From the IMG/VR virus record IMGVR_UViG_3300048833_000714, positions 1 to 38,444 of that record: DNA of 38,444 nucleotides. One strand, written 5' to 3'. Both the position numbers and the translations under genes were made by a program. Position 1 is the stretch's first letter; the number at the start of each line of letters is the position of its first letter. Origin of the DNA: a virus. The notes below the pieces were generated by a model. It was not told the DNA's origin. It worked only from the letters and a program-made list of their open reading frames with translations, and did not search any database. Shown piece by piece: positions 13,668 to 22,030 of the stretch.

Positions 13668-14669
13668 ATGCAGAACCCTTTCCACAATCCCGCGTTCTCG
13701 ATGGCCAACCTCACGGCGGCCATCAACCAGATCCCGAATCGCTACGGCAAGCTTGAAGCCTTGCGCCTGATGCCGGAGAAGTCGGTGCGCTTTCGCCAGG
13801 TGCTGGTCGAGGAGCGCAATGGCGTGCTGGCGCTGCTGCCGACCCTGCCGCCGGGTTCTCCGGGCACCGTCGGCGTGCGCGGCAAGCGCAAGATGCGCTC
13901 GTTCGTCGTGCCGCACATTCCGCACGATGACGTGGTGCTGCCCGAAGAGGTCAACGGCATCCGCGGCTTCGGATCGGAGACTGAACTGGAAACCGTCGCC
14001 AACGTGATCGCGCAGCATCTGGAGACCATGCGCAGCAAGCACGCGATCACGCTGGAGCATTTGCGCATGGGCGCACTGAAGGGCGTGATCCTGGACTCCG
14101 ATGGGTCCGAGCTTTACGACCTGTATGCCGAGTTCGACATCACGCCCAAGGTGATCAGCTTCGCACTGACGACGCCGACCACCAACCTCAAGGCCAAGTG
14201 CGCCGATGTGCTGCGCCACATCGAGGACAGCCTGCGCGGCGAGATCATGACCGGCGCCCATGTGCTCTGCAGCCCCGAGTTCTTCGATGCGTTCACCGGT
14301 CACGACAGGGTGCAGAAGGCATTCGAGAACTGGCAGCAGGGCGCTGGACTGGTGCAAGACCTGCGCTCGGGCTTCACCTTCGGTGGGCTGACCTTCGAGG
14401 AGTACCGCGGACAGGCCACCGACGTCGAGGGCCGTACCCGACGCTTCATCGCCGCCGGCGAAGCGCACTGCTTCCCGATGGGCACCGTCGACACCTTCGC
14501 CACCTACGTAGCGCCGGCCGACTTCAACGAGACCGTGAACACGCTCGGCCAGCCGCTCTACGCCAAGCAGGAGCCGCGCAAGTTTGAGCGCGGCACGGAT
14601 CTGCACACGCAGAGCAACCCGCTGCCGATGTGTCATCGCCCCGGCGTGCTGGTGAAGCTGACCGCATGA
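13668..14669 (+). CDS. major capsid protein, lambda gpE family
   Basis: A 333-residue protein of the size of lambda gpE. Conserved parts include NQIPNRYGKLEALRLMPEKS, VRFRQVLVEERNGVLALLPT, GKRKMRSFVVPHIPHDDVV and, near the C-terminus, EAHCFPMGTVDTFATYVAPA. These identify the phage major capsid E family with the HK97-type fold. It makes the shell of the head and is expressed in large amounts, which fits the tight packing with gpD (one base between them). The head-tail gene overlaps its stop as ATGA. Confidence 0.95.
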   Translation: MQNPFHNPAFSMANLTAAINQIPNRYGKLEALRLMPEKSVRFRQVLVEERNGVLALLPTLPPGSPGTVGVRGKRKMRSFVVPHIPHDDVVLPEEVNGIRGFGSETELETVANVIAQHLETMRSKHAITLEHLRMGALKGVILDSDGSELYDLYAEFDITPKVISFALTTPTTNLKAKCADVLRHIEDSLRGEIMTGAHVLCSPEFFDAFTGHDRVQKAFENWQQGAGLVQDLRSGFTFGGLTFEEYRGQATDVEGRTRRFIAAGEAHCFPMGTVDTFATYVAPADFNETVNTLGQPLYAKQEPRKFERGTDLHTQSNPLPMCHRPGVLVKLTA

Positions 14670-14989
14670 GCGCGCTCACGCCGCCACTCGATCTGGTCGG
14701 GCGCGTCTACGCGTCCGCTGCCACCGCGGGTCTGCTGAAGCGCTGCACCTGGCTGCGCAACCCGCCCGAGATGCCGCTGGTGCATCACGTGGGCTTGCGC
14801 GCGCCCGATGACTCGATCCTCGAGAACCTGAGTCGCAGCAAGGAGACGGTGATCAGCTATCCCAGCACGATCTTTCTCGGGCTCAAGGCGGGGGAGACCG
14901 TCGAACTGGAAGGCCAGCGGTATCAGGTGCGCGAGGTTCGAGCCGTTGGCGACGGCGCGGAACTCCGCGCCAAGCTGACGCGCCTGTGA
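14666..14989 (+). CDS. probable head-tail attachment protein (gpFII-like)
   Basis: A 107-residue protein with LRAPDDSILENLSRSKETVI near the middle, then FLGLKAGETVELEGQRYQVR and EVRAVGDGAELRAKLTRL at the end. The small beta-barrel pattern, the length and the position directly after the major capsid gene fit head-tail attachment proteins of the lambda FII type, which sit between gpW and the tail. The family assignment is from pattern and context, not from a clear motif. Start: ATG at 14666, overlapping the capsid stop. Confidence 0.6.
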   Translation: MSALTPPLDLVGRVYASAATAGLLKRCTWLRNPPEMPLVHHVGLRAPDDSILENLSRSKETVISYPSTIFLGLKAGETVELEGQRYQVREVRAVGDGAELRAKLTRL

Positions 14990-14992
14990 GCC

Positions 14993-15433
14993 GTGAATTC
15001 GATCCGCGAGCAGATCCTGCAGCGCCTGGCCGGCGTACTCGAAGTGGTCGCCGCCGCGCATGACGCCAGCGTTCATCGATCGCCCACGGTGGCCATCGAA
15101 CGCGAGCACTGTCCGGCGCTGGTGCTGTTCCCGGAGACCGATCAGATCACCGAGCGCGCCAATGACCGGGTGACGCGCGAACTCACGGTCCGCATCACCG
15201 CACTGGCCAGGGCGGTTCCACCTTTGGCGCCGGAGATGCAAGCCGACTCGCTGCTTACCGCTGCCCACGCTGCGGTCATGGCCGACGTGAACCTCGCCGG
15301 CTTGGCGCTCGGGATCCGGGAGATCGACGCCGAGTTCGACATCGAGGACGCCGACGCCACCGCGGCTGCCATTCCGCAGCGCTACCGCATCACCTACCGA
15401 ACGCTGAGCTGCGATCTCGCGCAGCTCGGCTGA
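14993..15433 (+). CDS. probable tail terminator / minor tail protein (gpU-like)
   Basis: A 146-residue protein: MNSIREQILQRLAGVLEVVA, then SPTVAIEREHCPALVLFPET, then DRVTRELTVRITALARAV. The alternation of N-terminal helix, strands and a central helix (MQADSLLTAAHAAVMADVN) is typical of the gpU/tail-terminator fold, and this position, between head-tail joining and tail tube genes, is where siphophages carry it. It would stop tube polymerisation and join head and tail. The start is GTG at 14993, three bases after the previous stop. Confidence 0.65.
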   Translation: MNSIREQILQRLAGVLEVVAAAHDASVHRSPTVAIEREHCPALVLFPETDQITERANDRVTRELTVRITALARAVPPLAPEMQADSLLTAAHAAVMADVNLAGLALGIREIDAEFDIEDADATAAAIPQRYRITYRTLSCDLAQLG

Positions 15434-15490
15434 GCCACCCACCTTGAACCCCAACGATCCATCGGCCTGGCGCCGATGGCAGGAGACCTC

Positions 15491-16264
15491 ATGTCCACTT
15501 ATGCCTCATTCCAGGGTCGCGTTTACCTTGGCCGGCGCGACGCGGCCGGCAATCCGATCGAAGTGCGCTCGCCCGGCAACGTGGCCGAACTCAAGCTGTC
15601 GCTGAAGACCGATGTGCTGGAGCACTTCGAGTCGCAGACCGGCCAGCGCACGCTCGATCACCGCATGGTCAAGCAGAAGTCGGCGACGATCATGCTGACC
15701 ATCGAAGAGTTCACCAAGGAGAACCTGTCGCTGGCGCTCTACGGCAACCACATCGACACGCAAAGCGGCACCGTGCAGGCGGAAGCGATCGGCGCGCCGC
15801 TGGCCGTCGGTCACCGGTACCTGCTGGCCCATCCCAAGGTGTCAACCCTGGTGCTGAAGGACAGCGCCACGCCGGCGAAGACGCTGGTGCTCGGCACTGA
15901 CTACACCGCCGATCTCGACTTCGGGGCGCTGCAACTGCTGCGACTGGACGATGGCGCCGCGACGCCGACCCCGTTCACGGCGCCGCTGAAGGCCAGCTAC
16001 GGGTACGGCGTCACCACCGAGATCGGCATCTTTACCCAGCCGCTGCCCGAGCGCTTCTTGCGCCTGGAAGGCCTCAACACCGCGCAGGGCAACGCCAAGG
16101 TGCTGGTCGAGCTCTATCGCGTCGCCTTCGATCCGTTGAAGGAACTGAACCTGATCTCCGACGAATACAACAAGTTCGAACTCGAAGGCTCGCTACTGGC
16201 GGACAACACCAAACCCGTCGATGCGGTGCTTGGTCAGTTCGGCAAAATCGTGCAGCTAACATGA
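15491..16264 (+). CDS. major tail tube protein
   Basis: A 257-residue protein. Key segments are MSTYASFQGRVYLGRRDAAG, NVAELKLSLKTDVLEHFESQ, TIMLTIEEFTKENLSLALYG, and EIGIFTQPLPERFLRLEGLN, with a C-terminal LISDEYNKFELEGSLLADNT. This strand-rich pattern is that of siphophage tube proteins, and the gene is followed by the G/GT chaperones and the tape measure, as expected. I chose ATG at 15491, which has AGGAG six bases upstream, over the ATG at 15476. The hexameric rings of this protein form the tail tube. Confidence 0.85.
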   Translation: MSTYASFQGRVYLGRRDAAGNPIEVRSPGNVAELKLSLKTDVLEHFESQTGQRTLDHRMVKQKSATIMLTIEEFTKENLSLALYGNHIDTQSGTVQAEAIGAPLAVGHRYLLAHPKVSTLVLKDSATPAKTLVLGTDYTADLDFGALQLLRLDDGAATPTPFTAPLKASYGYGVTTEIGIFTQPLPERFLRLEGLNTAQGNAKVLVELYRVAFDPLKELNLISDEYNKFELEGSLLADNTKPVDAVLGQFGKIVQLT

Positions 16265-16674
16265 GCATGCCTACCAGCGAAATCGAACGTCTGATCCCGC
16301 AGGGCACCCAGGTGCCGGTCGGTGATGACACGGTCATCCTGTACCCGCTCAAGGTAGGCCAGCTGCCGGCGATGCTGCGAGCCGTCGGCAGCCTGGCCGG
16401 TCACCTGCAGCGCGATCCGATCGACTGGCTACAACTGTTGGCCGAGCACGGCGATGCGCTATTGGACGCGGTCGCCATCGGCAGTGGCAAAGCGCGCGCC
16501 TGGGTCGACGGACTGGCACCCGACGATGCCTTGCTGCTGGCCGCAAAAGTGGTCGAGGTCAACGCGGATTTTTTCGCCCGACGGGTGATCCCGCGGATCG
16601 AGACGCTGTTCGCCAGCGCCAGGACCCTCGCGGCAGCGAGCGGAGCCACTGGTTCGACGCCGCCCAGCGGCTGA
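16261..16674 (+). CDS. tail assembly chaperone gpG-like
   Basis: A 137-residue protein read in the normal frame: a short start, VILYPLKVGQLPAMLRAVGS, a helical middle with AKVVEVNADFFARRVIPRIE, and a Ser/Ala/Gly-rich end. Position between tube and tape measure and the presence of an overlapping frame reached by a -1 shift identify it as the G product. G and GT coat the tape measure during tail assembly and are absent from the final virion. Its start overlaps the tube gene stop by 4 bases. Confidence 0.8.
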   Translation: MSMPTSEIERLIPQGTQVPVGDDTVILYPLKVGQLPAMLRAVGSLAGHLQRDPIDWLQLLAEHGDALLDAVAIGSGKARAWVDGLAPDDALLLAAKVVEVNADFFARRVIPRIETLFASARTLAAASGATGSTPPSG

Positions 16675-16871
16675 TCGCGCACGGGCATGGGTTTGATGCG
16701 GTGCTGCAGATGACGCTGAGTCAGGTGCGCGGGTTTCTGCATGCCATCGATCGGGCGGAGGCGACACGCGAACTGCGCCTGCTGAATCTGGTTCTCCTCG
16801 GCACCCGCGGCGAGGCCAAAGCCGTCGAACGGGCTGAGGACACGCTGCGCAAGCAAGCCGACCTGGGCTGA
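16261..16871 (+). CDS. frameshifted tail assembly chaperone gpGT-like (-1 shift near 16575)
   Basis: The -1 frame is open from before the slippery site to the TGA at 16869-16871. Ribosomes slipping at 16569-16575 would make a fusion of 105 G codons and 98 further codons, 203 residues in total. The T part contains GSERSHWFDAAQRLIAHGHG, QMTLSQVRGFLHAIDRAEAT and LVLLGTRGEAKAVERAEDTL. The W-F and the two helices are the usual content of T-like extensions, which bind tube protein while G binds the tape measure. The T part has no good start of its own, which supports frameshifting. Confidence 0.8.
16569..16575 (+). promoter_or_regulatory. -1 ribosomal frameshift site TTTTTTC
   Basis: In the G frame the codons are GAT TTT TTC, so the heptamer T TTT TTC has the X XXY YYZ form needed for simultaneous slippage of two tRNAs. 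A small stem (CGGG 16582-16585, CCCG 16590-16593) starts six bases downstream, the usual distance for a stimulatory structure, although it is short. Confidence 0.8.
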
Positions 16872-16874
16872 CCC

Positions 16875-17519
16875 ATGCGCATCAAGATCAAACTCGACAG
16901 CGCTGCGGCCAGCGCCAAGTTGCGGCAATGGGGCGGTGAGCTGCGCGAGAAGGTGCGCAAGGCGGTCGGTACCGCGTTGCGTAGCGAGGCTCCTGCGATC
17001 AAGGCCGACGTGCAGAGTCATGTCGCAACCAAGCTCAAGGTCGTGCGCCGCTCGTTCGCGCGCAGCTTCTCGGCTAAGGTCATTGATCGCGACACGCGTC
17101 GGTTACCCGCGCTGCACATCGGCTCACGCATCCCGTGGATTGGCATCCACGAGTCCGGCGGCACCATCCAGGGCAAGCTGCTGATCCCGCTGTACGGGCG
17201 CGTCGGACGCAAAGCCTTCAAAGCGCACGTCACCGCACTGATGCGCGGCGGCAACGCCTATTTCGTCCGCAACGCCCGCGGCAACCTGGTGCTGATGGCT
17301 GAGAACCAGCGCGAGTACGACCGCACGTTGGCGCCCTACAAACGCAAACACCGCCGCGCGACCGGCGGCGGACGACTCAAGCGCGGCGCCGATGTGCCGA
17401 TCGCGGTGCTGGTGCCGCGCGTGACGATCAGGAAGCGGCTGGATGTGTATCAGGTGATCGCGGGGCGAGTGCCGGCGATGACGGCGGCGATCGAGGGTGA
17501 ACTCAGTCGGCTGGGATAG
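16875..17519 (+). CDS. DUF6441-like tail protein (214 aa)
   Basis: A 214-residue basic protein: MRIKIKLDSAAASAKLRQWG, then KADVQSHVATKLKVVRRSFA, RIPWIGIHESGGTIQGKLLI, and near the end VPRVTIRKRLDVYQVIAGRV. I think it belongs to the DUF6441 group of phage minor tail proteins, which resemble tail-completion proteins of the gpZ kind. It lies between the chaperones and the tape measure. It starts three bases after the GT stop. The function is inferred from position and general style. Confidence 0.6.
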   Translation: MRIKIKLDSAAASAKLRQWGGELREKVRKAVGTALRSEAPAIKADVQSHVATKLKVVRRSFARSFSAKVIDRDTRRLPALHIGSRIPWIGIHESGGTIQGKLLIPLYGRVGRKAFKAHVTALMRGGNAYFVRNARGNLVLMAENQREYDRTLAPYKRKHRRATGGGRLKRGADVPIAVLVPRVTIRKRLDVYQVIAGRVPAMTAAIEGELSRLG

Positions 17520-17625
17520 ATCGACATCTTTAAACGACCCGATTCACTGGCGCCGCATCCAAAAGCACACCCATTCACACCCAATCGCGCCGATGTCCGG
17601 CGTTCGACTTTAAGCCGACAAACTC

Positions 17626-20600
17626 ATGGCCAACCGCATCTCCCTCCTCGTTGCCCTGGAGGGCGCGGATGAGGGTCTCAAACGCGCGATTTCTTCGGCC
17701 GAGCGCTCGTTCAACGAGATGTCGGCGACCGCGAAGACGGCGGGTGCGAAGGCAACGCAGGGGATGGCGGAGCTCAAGGCGGGAACGGCGGCGCTGGGTG
17801 ATCAGCTGGCACGTGCGCGCACCCAGTTGCTGGCGTTCGTTGGCGTTTCCTGGGCGACCCAGCAGGTCACGCAACTGGTGCAGGTGGCGGATCAGTGGAA
17901 CCTGATGGTGGCACGTCTCAAGCTCGCCACCGCCGGGCAGCGCGAGTTCGTGATCGCGCAGGGCGAACTCTTCGCCATCGCGCAGCGCATCGGTGTTCCG
18001 CTGGCGGAAGTGTCGACGCTGTACGGCAAGTTGCAGCAAGCCGTTCGGCAACTGGGCGGTGAGCAGAAGACGGCGCTGTCGCTGACCGAGTCGATCAGCC
18101 AGGCACTGCGGATCTCGGGCGCCTCGGCGTCAGAGGCGCAGTCATCGTTGCTGCAGTTTGGTCAGGCGCTGGCGTCGGGCGTGCTGCGTGGCGAGGAGTT
18201 CAACTCGGTCGTCGAGAACTCGCCGCGGCTGGCGCAGGCCCTGGCTGATGGCTTGAATGTGCCGATCGGTCGTTTGCGCAAGCTGGCCGAGCAAGGACAA
18301 CTGACGGCGGACGTCGTCGTCAATGCGCTGATGTCGCAGAAGGACAAGCTCTCTGCGGAATACGCGCAGCTACCGGTGACGGTCGGCACGGCATTCGAGC
18401 GACTGAAGAATGCGTTCGCCCAGTGGATCGCCAAGGTCGACGAGTCGACCGGCATTACGCAGAAGTTGGCGACCGCGCTCGACTGGCTGGCGCGCAACTT
18501 CGAGACGGTGATGGGTTGGCTTAAGCTCATTGCCGAGATCGGCCTGGCGGTGCTGATCTACCGACTGATCCCGGCACTGATCACCGCCTGGCAACTGGCC
18601 GGCACGGCGGCGGTGACGGCGGCTGCGTCCACGGCGGCGGCATGGAACACCGCCAACCTTTCAATGTCCGCTGCCGTGGCGTCCGCAGGCTTGCTGAAAA
18701 CCGGGTTTGCGGTGCTGGCCGCCGCGCTGATCGGCTGGGAGATCGGTACCTGGTTGTCGGAGAAGTTCGAGATTGTGCGCAAGGCCGGCATCGCCATGAT
18801 TCAGGTGCTGGAGAACGGTCTGGAGATGCTCAAATTCTCCTGGGAGCGCTTCGCCGCGATCTTCACCGGCGACACCATCGCGGCGGCCACGCAGCGCCAC
18901 GAGGAACGGCTGCGGCAGATGAACGCGATCTTCGCCGAGATGTACGTCGATGCATCCGAGGCGGGCCGGGCTGCGCAGCAGGCGGCGACGCTGGCTGTCG
19001 CCGGCGCCGAGGAAATGGCACGGCGGCTGGAAGCCGTGCGTCAGGGAACGCAAGAAGCGGTCGGTCGCGGCATCGAGGCCATCGATGCCACCCTCAACAA
19101 GCTCAAAAGTCAGATCACCGCCATCGAGCAGGTGGTGACTGCGGCGCAGCAAGGGGCAACGCAGGCGATCTCAGGCATCACCCAGGCTTATCAAGGCCTG
19201 ACCGGTATCGTCGATGCGACGCTGCAGCAGCAGTTGGCCAGCACGCAGGCGCATTACGCGCAGAAGCAGGTCCTGCTGGAGCAGTCGAACGCTTCCGAAG
19301 CGAAACTGATCAAGGAGACGACGCAACTGCTGGTGGAATCGGTGCAGCAGCAGTCGGATCTGCGCGCCCAAGCGCTCACCGAGACGCTGCGCCTGATCGA
19401 GCAGGAGGGCCAGGCGCGTCGGTTCGCTGCACAAGGCCAAGCCGAGACCGACGAAGCGCGCCGCGCGGCGACCCTGCGCGTCGACAACGAGATTCTGGCC
19501 GCCAAGCAGCAGGCGCTGGCCCAGGCTGCTGCCGACTATGTGCGCCATGTCGACGCCCTCAATGCCGAAGCCAACCGCCATCTGGCCGAGATTCGGCGCA
19601 TCGAGGACGAGAAGCGCGCGCTGTCGCAGACCACGGAAGACCGGATCCGCGAGCTGCAGCGCTCGACGATGGGCGAGTACCAGGCCTATCAGGACAAGTT
19701 GACCCAGGTCGCCGAACTGCAGCGCAAGGCGCGAGCGGCGATCTCCGAGGGCGAGTTCGAACAGGCGATTCAGTACGCCAAGCAGGCGCAGGATCTGGCC
19801 GCGCAGACCGCCAAGGCGGTCAAGGACGGCGACGCAACCATCGTCACGCAGAAGCAGGCGGTGAAGACCGCCATCGACGCGATGCGCGAGAGCGAGCAAC
19901 TGGCGATCCAGGCACTCGAAGGCGAAGGTCGGGCGCATCAGAAGGCCGCCAGCGAGGCAACGTCCGCGCGCAGCCAGATCGAGACCGCGCTGCGCGGCAC
20001 GCAATCGCAGATCGAACAGATCCAGGCGCAACTGGAGACGGGTCTGAAATTCGCCATCGACGTCGACAGCAGCAAGCTCGACGCCGCGTTGCGCCAACTC
20101 GAGGAGGCATTGCGCGAGAAGGCGTACCTGGTGCGCATCGACGCCGACCTCAAGGCCGCCCATGCGCAACTGCGGGACCTGGAAGCGCAACTCAAGGACG
20201 GCAAGACGCTGCTGGTCAACGCCGATATCAGCCGCGCCAAGTCGGCGCTGGAAACGCTGCAGACCTATGCCGATCGCACCGGGCAGATCGATCTGAAAGT
20301 CGCCACCGAGAAGGCACAGACCTCGTTGCGCCTGGTCGACAGCCAGATCCGCGCACTGGATCAGATTCGCACCGAGTCACAGCACGCGATCAGCACCAAT
20401 GCCAACCAAGCCCGGGGCGAGATCCAGTCGCTGAACGGCATGAACACGAGTTCGACGCACACGATCTACGTGAAACGGGTCGAACAGAATGCTGCGGGTG
20501 GTTTGGTTGGATCTGGGCTGGCCGGTGCGCGCGGCTATGCAAAAGGCGGCTCGGTATTGGCCTTCTCGCGGATGAAATCGGGTGTGGTTCCCGGCAGAGG

Positions 20601-21603
20601 CGATGGCGACACGGTGCCGCGCGCGCTGGATGCCGGCGCGTTCGTGATTCGCAAGGCCGCCGTGCGCAAATACGGCGCTGCGACGCTGCGCAAGCTCGCT
20701 GGCGTTGCGCGCTTTGCAGCCGGCGGGTTCGTGCCGGGTGGTTCGTCTGCTGGCTGGTCATCGAGTCCCGTCAGCGCGAGCCCCATGGGCTTGCCGGGCG
20801 CGCCGCCGCCGAAACCCAAACCGGTGGCTGCGGCGCACAAGGTCAATCGCGATGTGTCTGAGGCGCTCAAACTGATCGAACTTGGCCTGCAGGGCGCGAG
20901 GATCGGCCGGGCGCATATGGAGCGGGTGAACCGGATTGTTCCGATCGGCAACCAGCTAAGAACTCAGCCCATCGACATCCAGGCGTTCCAAGACCGCGAC
21001 TATCTTCAGCGCTTGCTGCGGGTTCGCCAACTGACGGGCATGGAATCCGGCTCGGTCGACACGATCAAGGGCCGCTGGCGTAACGCGATGGCGCAGGCAC
21101 AGATCGCCGGTGTGGATCTTGAGCGGCAACTGATGGAGTACATCGAGCGCGAGACCGAGCGGCAGATGTTTTTCGCGCGCGGTGGACTGGCCAAGTCAGA
21201 CACCGTGCCAGCCATGCTGACGCCCGGCGAGTACGTGGTCAGTCGAGAGGTGGTGAAGCGCTGGGGTGCAGGGTTCTTCGCCGCGATCAACGCCATGAAG
21301 GCACCGGCTCGCGAGATCGCCACCAAGGTCCAGGGCTTCGCACGCGGCGGGCTGGTCAGCCCGGATGCCTCTGCGCGGATGGCGACGGCCTTGCGCACGA
21401 TGCCCACCGACATCGACGAACTCGCTGGGCCGAACACGCGGTCGCGACGCACACCGCGGCTCGACTGGAACGATGCCGCGCCGCCCAGCAAGACGATTCG
21501 TGTCGAGCTCGCCAGCGGAGCACGCATCGTGACAGCGACGATCCCCGCGCGCGACGAATCGCGATTGTTGGATCTGCTGCGCGAAGCGCAAGCCCGAAGC
21601 TGA
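17626..21603 (+). CDS. tail tape measure protein
   Basis: A 1325-residue protein, the longest in the window. The N-terminal part has MANRISLLVALEGADEGLKR; residues about 75-270 form the tape measure domain (DQWNLMVARLKLATAGQREF, ISQALRISGASASEAQSSLL, GEEFNSVVENSPRLAQALAD). Hydrophobic segments follow at about 300-370, then a very long coiled-coil region (about 400-960) rich in Gln, Ala and Glu. The end has two Gly-rich segments (GGSVLAFSRMKSGVVPGRGD at about 970 and GGLAKSDTVPAMLTPGEYVV at about 1185), a repeat common in tape measures. It sets tail length and reaches the host membrane on infection. The 106-base gap before it has no clear ribosome binding site. Confidence 0.95.
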   Translation: MANRISLLVALEGADEGLKRAISSAERSFNEMSATAKTAGAKATQGMAELKAGTAALGDQLARARTQLLAFVGVSWATQQVTQLVQVADQWNLMVARLKLATAGQREFVIAQGELFAIAQRIGVPLAEVSTLYGKLQQAVRQLGGEQKTALSLTESISQALRISGASASEAQSSLLQFGQALASGVLRGEEFNSVVENSPRLAQALADGLNVPIGRLRKLAEQGQLTADVVVNALMSQKDKLSAEYAQLPVTVGTAFERLKNAFAQWIAKVDESTGITQKLATALDWLARNFETVMGWLKLIAEIGLAVLIYRLIPALITAWQLAGTAAVTAAASTAAAWNTANLSMSAAVASAGLLKTGFAVLAAALIGWEIGTWLSEKFEIVRKAGIAMIQVLENGLEMLKFSWERFAAIFTGDTIAAATQRHEERLRQMNAIFAEMYVDASEAGRAAQQAATLAVAGAEEMARRLEAVRQGTQEAVGRGIEAIDATLNKLKSQITAIEQVVTAAQQGATQAISGITQAYQGLTGIVDATLQQQLASTQAHYAQKQVLLEQSNASEAKLIKETTQLLVESVQQQSDLRAQALTETLRLIEQEGQARRFAAQGQAETDEARRAATLRVDNEILAAKQQALAQAAADYVRHVDALNAEANRHLAEIRRIEDEKRALSQTTEDRIRELQRSTMGEYQAYQDKLTQVAELQRKARAAISEGEFEQAIQYAKQAQDLAAQTAKAVKDGDATIVTQKQAVKTAIDAMRESEQLAIQALEGEGRAHQKAASEATSARSQIETALRGTQSQIEQIQAQLETGLKFAIDVDSSKLDAALRQLEEALREKAYLVRIDADLKAAHAQLRDLEAQLKDGKTLLVNADISRAKSALETLQTYADRTGQIDLKVATEKAQTSLRLVDSQIRALDQIRTESQHAISTNANQARGEIQSLNGMNTSSTHTIYVKRVEQNAAGGLVGSGLAGARGYAKGGSVLAFSRMKSGVVPGRGDGDTVPRALDAGAFVIRKAAVRKYGAATLRKLAGVARFAAGGFVPGGSSAGWSSSPVSASPMGLPGAPPPKPKPVAAAHKVNRDVSEALKLIELGLQGARIGRAHMERVNRIVPIGNQLRTQPIDIQAFQDRDYLQRLLRVRQLTGMESGSVDTIKGRWRNAMAQAQIAGVDLERQLMEYIERETERQMFFARGGLAKSDTVPAMLTPGEYVVSREVVKRWGAGFFAAINAMKAPAREIATKVQGFARGGLVSPDASARMATALRTMPTDIDELAGPNTRSRRTPRLDWNDAAPPSKTIRVELASGARIVTATIPARDESRLLDLLREAQARS

Positions 21604-21606
21604 CCC

Positions 21607-22014
21607 ATGGAACTGCGCCAACTCTCATCCGGCCAGACACTGACTCTGCCGGACGACCTGCTGTGGGCCGATGAGCACGCGTGGACGCCAGCGGTTGCGT
21701 CGACATCCTACCTGATCACCGGCGCGCTGCTGGTGCAGTCGGCAACGCGACAGGCCGGGCGGCCGATCACGCTGGTCGGTCCCAGCGACATGGCTTGGGT
21801 CACACGCGCCACCGTGGCCACGCTGCATGACTGGGCGGCGTTGCCCTTGACGCTCGACGACGGGCGATTCGAGTTGCGTTTGGCCGATGACCGCACCTTC
21901 GAGGTCGCGTTCCGCCATGCCGACGGGTGCATCGACGCCGAGCCCGTGCTTGGCTTCCCGGCGCGCGCCGACACCGACCGCTACCGATTGACGCTGCGCT
22001 TGCTGCAGCTCTAA
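21607..22014 (+). CDS. tail protein of unknown function (135 aa)
   Basis: A 135-residue protein starting MELRQLSSGQTLTLPDDLLW, with STSYLITGALLVQSATRQAG and RPITLVGPSDMAWVTRATVA, then a beta-rich end (DRTFEVAFRHADGCIDAEPV). It follows the tape measure after three bases, which is the position of the distal tail protein in many siphophages. I cannot identify a family. A role in joining the tube to the tail tip is likely from position alone. Confidence 0.6.
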   Translation: MELRQLSSGQTLTLPDDLLWADEHAWTPAVASTSYLITGALLVQSATRQAGRPITLVGPSDMAWVTRATVATLHDWAALPLTLDDGRFELRLADDRTFEVAFRHADGCIDAEPVLGFPARADTDRYRLTLRLLQL

Positions 22015-22030
22015 ACCTGATAGGACCGAT

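Noticed and set aside
18642-20861. 739-residue second frame inside the tape measure gene
   Set aside because: Its Arg/Gly/Ala-rich composition is that of a shifted GC-rich frame; the tape measure frame has clear domains.
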